A stretch of 56,236 nt of DNA from Nanobdellati archaeon. Its GTDB lineage: Archaea; B1Sed10-29; JAGVWA01. Every line of letters starts with the position of its first letter. The stretch's first letter is position 1. The DNA lies in the NCBI GenBank assembly GCA_018304505.1, contig JAGVWA010000004.1:1-56236 (forward strand), read 5' to 3'. A program made the translations under genes and the position numbers. Below the pieces are notes generated by a model. It did not search any database. It saw nothing but the letters and a program-made list of their open reading frames with translations, and was not told where the DNA came from. This document shows, in pieces, positions 39,227 to 47,354 of the stretch.

Positions 39227-40549
39227 GTGTTCGAGGATTTGTTACTTTGGGAAGGATTGGAGGATAATGTTAATTTTGTCTTTAATAGATGCACAGGGCG
39301 ATGGTTAATTGTTGACGACGAAGCCAAGAACGCAATCATTAATTATGATAAGTTATCAGAGAGAAGAGGGATTGACGAATTATTAGAAAAATATAAATTT
39401 CTGGAAAAACTTGAGAAAAAACGAACAAGTGGAAGCCTACTTGTAGTGTTTCACATGACTCAAAATTGCAACTACAAATGTGTTTATTGCTACGCTGGTG
39501 CTGGTAAGGGTGCAAGTTTAGATATTAAAAATGCACTACAAATGGTGGATGTACTGGGAACGCAAACCAAATTCAAGAAGAGTGAAATAGAATTTCACGG
39601 GGGAGAACCATTGCTCGAGTTTGAGAAGATAAAACAGGTTATAGAATATGCAAAGAAATATGATAACATAAAGTTCAGCATGCAAACAAATGGTTCTCTG
39701 TTAGATATGGAAAAACTTGAATACTTAACGCAAAATAAAGTTGGTATTGGGGTAAGTATTGATGGTCCAGCAATGATACATGATAAGCAAAGAGTAGCAC
39801 ATGATGGGGCAGGAACCTTTGAGAAAACAAACAATGTCCTAAATAGTTTTGAAGATAAGAAAAGAAAAGTTGGTATTATAACAGTTTGTACTACAAATAC
39901 GATAGAGCATAAGGAGGATTATTTTAATTTTCTAGTTGGTAATGGAATTAAAAGTTTCAGTATAAATCCAATGTTTCCAATGAGGCGAGGATCAGAGAAT
40001 AATCAGCTGGTACCAATAAATGAGCAATTACTCGAAATGACAAAATTCATGATAGAAAAAGTAAAATCAAACAACAAAACAGTAAAGCATAAGATACGAT
40101 TCCGAAATATTGATGAGATAATATCAAAGATAGTTAATCCCGATTATTATTACAGGTGTTTGGAATCTCCATGTGGGGCGGGCAGAGATATGGTTGGACT
40201 AGGAGAAGACGGAAATGTCTATATGTGTGAGGAGCTAGTAGGGATAGAGAAATTTAAAATAAGAAATAACAATTACGATTTAGATAAAATATTAGAGAAC
40301 GGAACTAAAAGAGCTGCGGATTGTGCATCGCGAAATATAAAAAAATGCCAGGAGTGCGCATTCATAAACTACTGTCCCGGAACTTGTTTAGGTAAACGTT
40401 ATGCACAAACAGGTTCAGAAAAAGAAGCATCAACGCTTTGCGAATTCTACAAACAACTAATCAAAATATGTCTCTTGGGAATATATAAAGAGGGGTGGAC
40501 TAATGGTTACTTAGTTGATGAAAGTGATGGACAAATGGCAGGTAATTGA
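39227..40549 (+). CDS. Radical SAM/SPASM maturase (locus C)
   Basis: 440 residues from GTG 39227, favoured because GGGGTG lies 6 bases before it; TTG 39209 is possible. Residues 1-~80 may be an RRE-like domain (NFVFNRCTGRWLIVDDEA). The core has HMTQNCNYKCVYCYAG (CX3CX2C), FHGGEPLLEF and VSIDGPAMIHD. The C-terminal cluster region runs ESPCGAGRDMVGLGEDGNVY, MCEELVG, ADCASRNIKKCQECAFINYC and PGTCLG. This is an anSME/PqqE-type SPASM enzyme. It is second gene of a five-gene locus. Confidence 0.87.
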   Translation: MFEDLLLWEGLEDNVNFVFNRCTGRWLIVDDEAKNAIINYDKLSERRGIDELLEKYKFLEKLEKKRTSGSLLVVFHMTQNCNYKCVYCYAGAGKGASLDIKNALQMVDVLGTQTKFKKSEIEFHGGEPLLEFEKIKQVIEYAKKYDNIKFSMQTNGSLLDMEKLEYLTQNKVGIGVSIDGPAMIHDKQRVAHDGAGTFEKTNNVLNSFEDKKRKVGIITVCTTNTIEHKEDYFNFLVGNGIKSFSINPMFPMRRGSENNQLVPINEQLLEMTKFMIEKVKSNNKTVKHKIRFRNIDEIISKIVNPDYYYRCLESPCGAGRDMVGLGEDGNVYMCEELVGIEKFKIRNNNYDLDKILENGTKRAADCASRNIKKCQECAFINYCPGTCLGKRYAQTGSEKEASTLCEFYKQLIKICLLGIYKEGWTNGYLVDESDGQMAGN

Positions 40550-40565
40550 ATTAGCGTGGTGCTCA

Positions 40566-40913
40566 ATGGTTGAAATTAAAGACGAGGTCGTGCTGAAGGG
40601 GTCGGGAATAACGCCACACCGCGTAGAAGGTGTAGCTAGGGTTATACGGTCTAGCAAAGATTTGGAACAAGTCACTTCTGAAGACATAGTAGTATTGGTA
40701 AATTCAACGCCATTGATGGTTCCATATTTAATAAAAGCCAAGGGCTTCATTGGAGAAGCTGGGGGGCTACTATGCCATTTAGCAATAATCAGCAGAGAAT
40801 TTGATAAGCCATGTATTATTGGAATAGAAAATGTTACTAAAATAATTGCTTCTGGTGATGCTGTGAAAATAAGTGGTCTTAGTGGAAGAGTAACGGTGAA
40901 AAAAAATGGCTAA
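40566..40913 (+). CDS. Stand-alone phosphohistidine swivelling domain (locus C)
   Basis: 115 residues from ATG 40566 (GGTGCTCA upstream); an earlier ATG at 40515 would overlap the radical SAM gene. GFIGEAGGLLCHLAIISREF, DKPCIIGIENV holds the His of the PEP-utiliser mobile domain, and VKISGLSGRVTV the closing strands. It is exactly the domain fused to a helical region in locus A. The next gene overlaps by 8 bases. No phosphoryl donor domain is encoded nearby. Confidence 0.78.
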   Translation: MVEIKDEVVLKGSGITPHRVEGVARVIRSSKDLEQVTSEDIVVLVNSTPLMVPYLIKAKGFIGEAGGLLCHLAIISREFDKPCIIGIENVTKIIASGDAVKISGLSGRVTVKKNG

Positions 40914-41691
40914 GGGTACTGTTCAACTAAGGGTCGATAAGTCAATAACCGGAAATGTTAATGAGGCTAAGGGAATTCCAAAATCAATAATACTTACGGA
41001 CAAGGGCATGGAACGTGTAATCCCTGTGTTCATAGGGAAGGAGGTAGAAGTTACTAGTGTCCCTATAGGCATTGAATTAGAACAAGACGACCTAGAAGAA
41101 ATAAGAAAAGCACTTCGGACAATAACAAAAAGTTACGCTGAAACAAAAAAAGTAGTAAACATAATGAAACAAAAAATGCAAAGCATGGATAACTATATTG
41201 CAGAGAGGGAAGAACTAAAATTGGAAGAGGCGCAGGACTTTTTTGGATACTTCTTTTGGATAGCGCCATACTTCAGCAACAATGTTCCTCAACACTTTAA
41301 GAACGTCTTATCCGAAAAACTTGACTCTGATGAAGAGACGAAACAGAAGTACTGGATGCGATTAATGGTGCCAGATGCAGACCTTTATTCAATAGAGATA
41401 GCGAAAGACTGGCAAAACATGTCAATAGAAGAACTAAGAAAAAAACATCCATTCTTGACAAAACTTGGAAGCACCGATCAGATTGAAAAACCATTGAACT
41501 TTGTTGTAAAAACAAAAAGGAATGACAAGCACGAAGCACTCAGTGAGCTAGAAGAAAAACTCAGTAAGCGTGACTATCAGCAAATAAAGCAATATAGTGA
41601 TTTGATAGCTGAAATACAAATGATATTAGAAATTAAAAACTATTATTGGCCACAGATGATGAACTTACTGCATAAAAAAGGGCTGATATGA
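40906..41691 (+). CDS. Helical protein of radical-SAM locus C, unknown
   Basis: 261 residues. Begins MAKGTVQLRVDKSITGNVNE, then helices: EEIRKALRTITKSYAETKKV, AQDFFGYFFWIAPYFSNNVP, HFKNVLSEKL and a Trp-rich end EIKNYYWPQMMNLLHKKGLI. The segment FFGYFFWIAPYF resembles LFTGYFEQISKVN in the helical half of the locus A swivel protein. The two may therefore be the same helical partner, split here and fused there. Function unknown. Confidence 0.65.
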   Translation: MAKGTVQLRVDKSITGNVNEAKGIPKSIILTDKGMERVIPVFIGKEVEVTSVPIGIELEQDDLEEIRKALRTITKSYAETKKVVNIMKQKMQSMDNYIAEREELKLEEAQDFFGYFFWIAPYFSNNVPQHFKNVLSEKLDSDEETKQKYWMRLMVPDADLYSIEIAKDWQNMSIEELRKKHPFLTKLGSTDQIEKPLNFVVKTKRNDKHEALSELEEKLSKRDYQQIKQYSDLIAEIQMILEIKNYYWPQMMNLLHKKGLI

Positions 41692-42308
41692 ATATTCTAA
41701 TTGATGTTGTCGGTACACTATTTGGAAAAGACAAACTAAATAGCTTATATGGTGAATTATACAAAAGCGGCTTAACTCGTAGGCTTCAAAGACGACTGAG
41801 GACAAATTGGGTTACTGGGCAACAAGTTTCTGATGAAAAAGTACTCGACCAAGCACTAGAAACACGAAAGGGGCGTAGATTTTTCAGAGAGTGGTTATCA
41901 AGAAATGTAGAAGATTTTGCGGAGCTACAAAAAGCGATTACTGATTTTAGAAGGAAAACAAAAAGCAGAGTTTTGATTAATACATCATACTCTCCAAGAA
42001 TATCAACATTTATAAGCAAACAACTAAGGGCAGATGGCGTAACTCCCCAAAAGAGAATGCAAGACGGGTATATTGTTGATGATCTGTTTAAGAGGCATTA
42101 TCGGCTAAATAAAATCGCACATGGGCACGCATATGCAATACCATCTACCGGAAATCCAAGATCACGGCAAGCAAGATTGGAAGAATTTGGAGTCAAAATA
42201 CAACCAAAAAACGTGGCAGATCTTGTGAGAATCCTTCATGAAAAAAATGTATTAAATAGGATACAAGAGCAAAAAAAGAAGAAAACAGAACAAAGGCGCC
42301 TTTGGTAG
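41688..42308 (+). CDS. Locus C terminal gene, weak HAD-like pattern
   Basis: 206 residues, overlapping the previous gene by ATGA. MNILIDVVGTLFGKDKLNSL resembles HAD motif I, but the second Asp of D-x-D-x-T is Val. SRVLINTSYSPRISTFI could be motif II, and IAHGHAYAIPSTG follows. If related, phosphatase activity is doubtful. The tail is Lys/Gln-rich (RIQEQKKKKTEQRRLW). Membership of the radical-SAM locus is by overlap only. Confidence 0.5.
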   Translation: MNILIDVVGTLFGKDKLNSLYGELYKSGLTRRLQRRLRTNWVTGQQVSDEKVLDQALETRKGRRFFREWLSRNVEDFAELQKAITDFRRKTKSRVLINTSYSPRISTFISKQLRADGVTPQKRMQDGYIVDDLFKRHYRLNKIAHGHAYAIPSTGNPRSRQARLEEFGVKIQPKNVADLVRILHEKNVLNRIQEQKKKKTEQRRLW

Positions 42309-42365
42309 GTTTAGGAGAAAATAATTAAGGGCTGCATTTAATAAGAACATTTCCCTTTTTCATGC

Positions 42366-42950
42366 ATGAAAAATTCCTGGAACCGATTCGTTTTTCAATT
42401 GTGGGTGCCGTTCTACGACGCGTCTTTTGCACTGTACAGGAAAAACAAGGAATGGAGACTACGAGCCTTTGAGGAACTTGGCCTGAAAGAGAACACAAAA
42501 CTCCTTGATGTGGGCTGCGGCACGGGATTAAATGTTCCAATCGTGCCGAAGACAGTCGATTATACAGGCCTCGACATCTCGGAAGCAATGTTGAACAAGG
42601 CCTCGCAAAAGTTCCCTGACAAGAAATTCGTTATCGGTGATGCATGTGCGCTTCCATTTAAGGATGGGGAATTTGATTTCTTAATTAACACGTACAGCGT
42701 GAACGTCCTGCCTGATGTTGCGCAAGCGCTGCGGGAAATGAAACGCGTTTCCAAAAAGACGGTGCTGTACGACCACTTTAGGTCAGGCAATCCTATAGTC
42801 GCGTTTCTGCAGTTGCTCTCAAAGCCATTCGGTTTTTTGTTAGGCATTGACACTTTTGTAAGTATTGAGAAAGAGTTGAAAAAAGCAGGCATCGAGGCGC
42901 GCATTGAAAAGCTCGATTTCCTTGGCGCGTACAAGCTCGCAGTGTTCTGA
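42366..42950 (+). CDS. Class I SAM-dependent methyltransferase
   Basis: 194 residues. Motif I KLLDVGCGTGLNVPIVPKTV (~45), motif II YTGLDISEAML, then VIGDACALPFKDGEFDFLIN, a UbiE/COQ5-like arrangement. The C-terminal FLQLLSKPFGFLLGIDTFVS is hydrophobic and may touch membrane or a lipid substrate. Substrate unknown. Convergent with 42955. Confidence 0.75.
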   Translation: MKNSWNRFVFQLWVPFYDASFALYRKNKEWRLRAFEELGLKENTKLLDVGCGTGLNVPIVPKTVDYTGLDISEAMLNKASQKFPDKKFVIGDACALPFKDGEFDFLINTYSVNVLPDVAQALREMKRVSKKTVLYDHFRSGNPIVAFLQLLSKPFGFLLGIDTFVSIEKELKKAGIEARIEKLDFLGAYKLAVF

Positions 42951-42954
42951 CTCA

Positions 42955-43233
42955 TCACTTGAAGTTGAGGCGTGGATTCGAGTGAGTCTTCAGCCTCATC
43001 CTCGTCATCGCAAATTTTGCGTCATCATCAGTGAATCTTGAAAGGAATTTTTTCCCGAGAATCCCATTGGTTTCGCGGATGTAGATCTCAGGCCCAACGC
43101 CGAAGCCGTCAAAAGTCACTTTGCCGGCACTCGATTCTCTTACCTGTGTCCACAGTGGGTGCTTGTACTGCAGGAGCTTGTCGAATGTGTTGTAGTCAGC
43201 CTGCCCCTCAGTAGAATGAGTTACTTCCCACAT
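42955..43233 (-). CDS. Small Met-Trp protein (92 aa)
   Basis: Begins MWEVTHSTEGQADYNTFDKL at ATG 43233. GFGVGPEIYIRETNGILGKK then a basic helical end. It is divergent from the Met-Trp gene at 43320, with two TATA-like boxes between. No domain recognised. Confidence 0.7.
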   Translation of the reverse strand: MWEVTHSTEGQADYNTFDKLLQYKHPLWTQVRESSAGKVTFDGFGVGPEIYIRETNGILGKKFLSRFTDDDAKFAMTRMRLKTHSNPRLNFK

Positions 43234-43319
43234 GTAAATCAGTGAAGTATTTCTGCCGGTTGGGATATAAAAACATTCACAGTAATCTTTATATATGCCA
43301 TTGTGCAAATATGTTAAAT

Positions 43320-43724
43320 ATGTGGGAAGTTAAATCTGGAACAATCGAATGGGACATGGACAAGCGTGATGGTGTTGTAACCAGCGGCGACACAGACTCC
43401 ATAATCCAAGAAATGGATGCCCTCGGGAATGCACACCCGCTCGAGTTTTTTGTGATTGACGAGAGAATAGAAGTCGGCATCTACCCCGGGGATCAGGTAT
43501 CGCCAACTGCGCGCGACAAAGCCACACGAGCCCTGTTTTTCAGTTATGACGAAATACTCGACGACTGCGGTGGGGATGTCAAGGGAAGAGGCCATTACAA
43601 AAAGTGGGATGGCCAAGACCTCAGGGACGGCGTGGCTGAGGTAAGGCGATTTCTTGATGAGTCTGGCGAAGATGCGAGCCAAATAATCGCTGAACTGGAC
43701 AGCACGTTTCCTGACTTGGCATAA
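43320..43724 (+). CDS. Small Met-Trp protein (134 aa), paralogue of 43803
   Basis: Begins MWEVKSGTIEWDMDKRDGVV. TTTATATAT at ~43288-43296 predicts a start at the ATG, so a leaderless mRNA is likely; the ATG at 43311 is the alternative. It shares GT-x-E at the start and YDGEDF/WDGQDL plus a following helix with the next gene. Very acidic. Confidence 0.72.
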   Translation: MWEVKSGTIEWDMDKRDGVVTSGDTDSIIQEMDALGNAHPLEFFVIDERIEVGIYPGDQVSPTARDKATRALFFSYDEILDDCGGDVKGRGHYKKWDGQDLRDGVAEVRRFLDESGEDASQIIAELDSTFPDLA

Positions 43725-43802
43725 ATCGACATTAGCTTTTTATAAATCAAACTGCACATACGTCCCTACGTGTGTTTAAACACGTATTTAATGTGTGATT
43801 GC

Positions 43803-44264
43803 ATGTGGGACACGAAAGAAGGCACAGTAGAATTTAGGAATGGATTTAGAACGCCAACCGACACAGCCGCCATTGCCGAGGAAATTAACGCAGATTGGCG
43901 CAGATTAAGTCTGAATCCGAGGTCTAAAATGCAGACATCCCAATACCCGGGGTTGACGTATTCTGTCTATCTTGGAGACAGAAATGATTATGAAGATGGA
44001 ACACAAGACCCAAATGCTAGGATTTTATTTGAGGCAAGGCATGTGTATGCTGGCCCAGGGCATATCGTTAATGTTCTGAAGAGGTATGACGGGGAAGACT
44101 TCGAAAAAGGGATAAACCAAATTTCGATGACCCTGCGGGGCGCTGCTGACAGGATTAGAGAAGGGGCAAATGACAGTGATCGGGCGATAATAGGCGGCCT
44201 AAAAGTCGCAAGTGCAATGGAACACAGCTCGGCAAATTTGGATAAGTTGCTACGTCCAAATTAA
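43803..44264 (+). CDS. Small Met-Trp protein (153 aa), paralogue of 43320
   Basis: Begins MWDTKEGTVEFRNGFRTPTD. An upstream in-frame ATG (43770) would add 11 residues, but the Trp-2 pattern and similarity to 43320 favour 43803. VLKRYDGEDFEKGINQISMT is the shared segment. Tandem duplication with 43320 is likely. Confidence 0.72.
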   Translation: MWDTKEGTVEFRNGFRTPTDTAAIAEEINADWRRLSLNPRSKMQTSQYPGLTYSVYLGDRNDYEDGTQDPNARILFEARHVYAGPGHIVNVLKRYDGEDFEKGINQISMTLRGAADRIREGANDSDRAIIGGLKVASAMEHSSANLDKLLRPN

Positions 44265-44520
44265 TGAGCAAACCAGAGTTTAAACTAGCCTTGGATTAAC
44301 TAGACCTCAATGCGCCCACACGACGCCGCGAATCATTTTTTCACGTTGGGGTCCAAGTTTTAGCAGAAGCAGATCATTGGTTTAGCCGCAACTACCCTTG
44401 TAAGCAGGAGATATTTCCATATTGCCTTCGAGAGTTCAGCTAACATTTTATCTGTATATACTACGCGGTTTTCATATATAAGTATTTCTTAATCCGTGTG
44501 GGTTAATTTATTATTGCGCG
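44265..44520. other. Intergenic, no supported gene
   Basis: Only a minus-strand TATA-like CTTATATATG at ~44475-44485 and a 28-codon minus ORF (44360-44446, MLAELSKAIWKYLLLTRVVA) are visible. The ORF has no ribosome site, and I do not call it. Confidence 0.3.
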
Positions 44521-45048
44521 CTATTGCTCGTGGTTCTTGTGGTACTTTCCAGAGTAGCCTTTCTCGACTTCTTTGATGCGCGCAAACACGATTTGGTGGA
44601 AGCGGCAGTTTTCCTTTAGGAGAATGCCCTCTGGGTTCACTACCTGCAGCAGGAACTCGAGCCTGCCGGAAAAACCAGCGTCAACAATGCCAGAGTTGAT
44701 GAAAGCACCATTCCGTAACAAAGTGGATCTTGTTTGTCCAAAGGCTATGAGGTTCTTGGGCATGTTGAAAATCTCGTTTGTCTTCACCTTGTACGCGCCA
44801 GGATCTAGGCCCCACCAGCCGTACTTGTCCTCAGGCTTCCGCTTTTTCGGTTCTAGTAGGCGTGTGTCTGAAATTACTCGCTCATTGTTGGAAAAATCGA
44901 TAGCCCCCTTCGTCGCGAATGTTTCAACGCTCAACAAAGTCACGTCGAAGCCGTTCTCTGTTACTTGCTTGTCGCGGTTTATGTAATTATCGACAAGTTT
45001 GTTTTCTTCAATCTGTTTTTTGATTTCTTCGTCATTCAGTACGCTCAT
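44521..45048 (-). CDS. dcd: dCTP deaminase/dUTPase family protein
   Basis: 175 residues. GQTRSTLLRNGAFINSGIVD, AGFSGRLEFLLQVVNP are the trimeric dUTPase/Dcd core motifs (substrate-binding R-S-T and the D-x-G-Y/F-x-G turn). It removes dUTP or makes dUMP/dUTP from dCTP, limiting uracil in DNA. Deaminase against dUTPase function cannot be separated here. Next to tRNA-Arg. Confidence 0.8.
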   Translation of the reverse strand: MSVLNDEEIKKQIEENKLVDNYINRDKQVTENGFDVTLLSVETFATKGAIDFSNNERVISDTRLLEPKKRKPEDKYGWWGLDPGAYKVKTNEIFNMPKNLIAFGQTRSTLLRNGAFINSGIVDAGFSGRLEFLLQVVNPEGILLKENCRFHQIVFARIKEVEKGYSGKYHKNHEQ

Positions 45049-45075
45049 TTCTCATCAACCTTGTTTTTTTTGGAA

Positions 45076-45184
45076 CGGGCCCGAGGGGATTCGAACCCCT
45101 GATCTACAGCTTAGAAGGCATACGACTTCATTACAACGGATTGTAAAAGAAGATGTCGCCCTATCCAGACTAGGCTACGAGCCC
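45076..45184 (-). tRNA. tRNA-Arg(UCU) with 34-nt intron at non-canonical position
   Basis: Acceptor GGGCTCG/CGGGCCC, D arm GCCT/GGGC, anticodon loop CTTCTAA (TCT), T arm AGGGG-TTCGAAT-CCCCT, discriminator G. The anticodon stem ACAGC/GCTGT is broken after ACA by a 34-base insert (45153-45120), between positions 29 and 30 and not at 37/38. The insert has a TTACAA-TCCG-TTGTAA hairpin. GCGAC/GTCGT flanked by 3-base bulges ATC and ATG makes a plausible BHB. Confidence 0.88.
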
Positions 45185-45219
45185 TTCTCATTAAGTATTG
45201 TGATTTTTGGTTTAAAAAA

Positions 45220-46932
45220 CTACATCCTATCTAAGGCATTGATCCCCAATAACATAAGACCAATAGCTATGGTTGTCTTTGTAGCCGTTACAACCCCGAG
45301 CCGCGTCACCTTGGCGTTTTCTGTTTCTGCTTTTATTACAGGGCAATTCTCGTAGAACACGTTGAACTTGTGAGTCAAGTCAAGCAAGTACTGCGCTATC
45401 AAATATGAGTCGTATGACTCGCATGCCTTTTCTATCAAGCCCGGAAATTCAGCTAGAGCTGAAATCATGGCGACCTCTTCTGGTTTTGTCACGGCAATGT
45501 CTTCGTTTCCTATGTTTGATTTCCCCGCCTTTTCGAGAATCTGGTTGCAGCGCGCATGTGCGTACTGCAAATATGGGCCTGTGTCGCCTTCAAAGCTCAC
45601 TGCCTTTTTTATGTCGAAAACAATGTCCCTTGTCCGGTTCTGGCTTAAGTCGTTGAAAATCACTGCGCCAATACCAACAGTGTCAGCGATTTTTTCCTTC
45701 TCGTCCTGCGGTAATTTGGGGTTCTTTTCCTCAACAACCTTTTTTGCCTGTTCAATAGCCGCATCAAGCACGTCATCCAATCTGATGATGTTGCCTTTGC
45801 GCGTAGCGAAAGTGCCCTCTGGTGAGCGCATGAAGCCGAACTTCACGTGCACGCATCTGTTGAACCACTCAAGCCCTGTGAGCTCCAGGATTTTGAACAG
45901 CTGTCTAAAATGAAGTTCCTGCTGGTTCGCTACTACATAGATGTTCTTGTCAAACTTGTATTCATTGTAGCGGTCTATGGCAGCAGCGATGTCCCTGGCC
46001 AAGTATATTGAGGTGTCATCGGGCCTGATCAAGCGCGCGTTTGGCATTCCGAAGTCCTCAAGCTTCACAATCACCGTGCTGTCTTGCTCTTCTGTTGCAA
46101 CGCCCTTGCCCAGCAGGTCCTGCGCAGCTCGCTTGTCAAGGCCGTTCATGACGTAGTATGCCTCGCCTTTGAAGGAGTCGAAGTGCACATTGAGCCGTTC
46201 GTATGTTCTTTTCACGTAAGCCAAACTTAGGCTCCTGAATTTTTCCCATATGCCAAGCGCCTCAGCGTCCTGTTCTTGGAGTTTCTTATTCCACTTTCGG
46301 GCCTTGTCTTCCAGCGCCTCGTCGGTTTCCTTGCTTTCGTTGAATTTAAGGTACAGATCAAGCAAGTGATCAATTGGCTTTTCCTCTAGCGCTTTTGCAT
46401 TGCCCCACTCAATGAAGGCCGTGATGAGCTTTCCAAAAATGTCACCAATGTCTCCGAGATGATTTATCCCAATCGTGTTGTATCCTGCATACTTGTGTAA
46501 GTTGTAGATGCTGTTGCCGATTATTGTTGAACGCAAATGGTGTATTCCAAGTGGCTTACCGATGTTGATGCTCGAGAACTCTACAATCGCGGTCTTTCCC
46601 TGTCCGATGCTTGACTTTCCATACCCTGGCGAGGTTGCTTCTTTCAAAACCCGCACTGCAAACCGGTCTTTGTTGTAGAAAAAGTTGATGTGCGGGCCGG
46701 TTGCCTTCACCTCCGAAATCAAGTCGCTTAGTTCGATTTTCCCGACAATCTCTTTTGCAACGTCCACTGGGATCTTCCCTTCTTTCTTGGCTATTTGAAA
46801 AGCGACGCTGCAGCTCAGGTTTCCGAATTCTTGCTTTGTTGGAACTGAGAGACTGTTCTCTTCAATCGATGCGCTGATAGCTGTTTCCAAGGCTGACGTT
46901 ACCTGTTTTTTGAATTCCTGGAATGCATACAC
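45220..46932 (-). CDS. argS: Arginyl-tRNA synthetase
   Basis: 570 residues from GTG 46932 (GTGAT upstream); GTG 46941 would add three. GNLSCSVAFQIAKK belongs to the N-terminal Add-1 domain. The HIGH-like SSINIGKPLGIHHLRSTIIG, the TRKGN region GTFATRKGNIIRLDD (class Ia), QYAHARCNQIL and the C-terminal anticodon-binding helices ending GLMLLGINALDRM are all present. Full length. It charges tRNA-Arg, one of which lies 36 bp downstream on the same strand. Confidence 0.95.
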   Translation of the reverse strand: MYAFQEFKKQVTSALETAISASIEENSLSVPTKQEFGNLSCSVAFQIAKKEGKIPVDVAKEIVGKIELSDLISEVKATGPHINFFYNKDRFAVRVLKEATSPGYGKSSIGQGKTAIVEFSSINIGKPLGIHHLRSTIIGNSIYNLHKYAGYNTIGINHLGDIGDIFGKLITAFIEWGNAKALEEKPIDHLLDLYLKFNESKETDEALEDKARKWNKKLQEQDAEALGIWEKFRSLSLAYVKRTYERLNVHFDSFKGEAYYVMNGLDKRAAQDLLGKGVATEEQDSTVIVKLEDFGMPNARLIRPDDTSIYLARDIAAAIDRYNEYKFDKNIYVVANQQELHFRQLFKILELTGLEWFNRCVHVKFGFMRSPEGTFATRKGNIIRLDDVLDAAIEQAKKVVEEKNPKLPQDEKEKIADTVGIGAVIFNDLSQNRTRDIVFDIKKAVSFEGDTGPYLQYAHARCNQILEKAGKSNIGNEDIAVTKPEEVAMISALAEFPGLIEKACESYDSYLIAQYLLDLTHKFNVFYENCPVIKAETENAKVTRLGVVTATKTTIAIGLMLLGINALDRM

Positions 46933-46937
46933 AAATA

Positions 46938-47327
46938 TCACTTTCTGAATTTTATGTCAATGTCCCCTTCGTCATCTGGTTTCCAGTCTGCAGGGGGCCA
47001 AACCGGGGGCGCCCTTTTGACTTGGTGCACTGGCGGCCCAAAGTGGATGTGGAGTGTATTCATTTTCTTCAATTTGTTTTTCAGCACGAAGGGAACTATA
47101 GTGCCCAAGATCAGCGATACTAAGACTATGAACACCAGAATGCCGCCGAGGAACGTGAAGAGCATCGCTATCACATACTCCAGGAAGCCTGACGGCGTTA
47201 TTATGTAAGTCCACATGTACGCCAGTAGGGCAATGGTTGATGCGAAAGCCACGAGGATGCCAAGGGGCAGCCAAAAACCAAAACTCGCGAATCTCAGTAT
47301 TCGATTCAACATGCTTTTCTTAGGCAT
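46938..47327 (-). CDS. Small membrane protein
   Basis: 129 residues from ATG 47327 (MPKKSMLNRILRFASFGFWL). Two or three hydrophobic spans are visible: WLPLGILVAFASTIALLAYM, YVIAMLFTFLGGILVFIVLV and SLILGTIVPFVL. A basic then Pro/Trp-rich cytosolic tail follows (PPVWPPADWKPDDEG). It overlaps the start of argS. Function unknown. Confidence 0.65.
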   Translation of the reverse strand: MPKKSMLNRILRFASFGFWLPLGILVAFASTIALLAYMWTYIITPSGFLEYVIAMLFTFLGGILVFIVLVSLILGTIVPFVLKNKLKKMNTLHIHFGPPVHQVKRAPPVWPPADWKPDDEGDIDIKFRK

Positions 47328-47354
47328 GAATCTATTTAAATACCTTAACACATA

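Noticed and set aside
44360-44446. 28-codon minus ORF with a TATA-like box
   Set aside because: Too short, no ribosome site and no partner gene; not distinguishable from chance.
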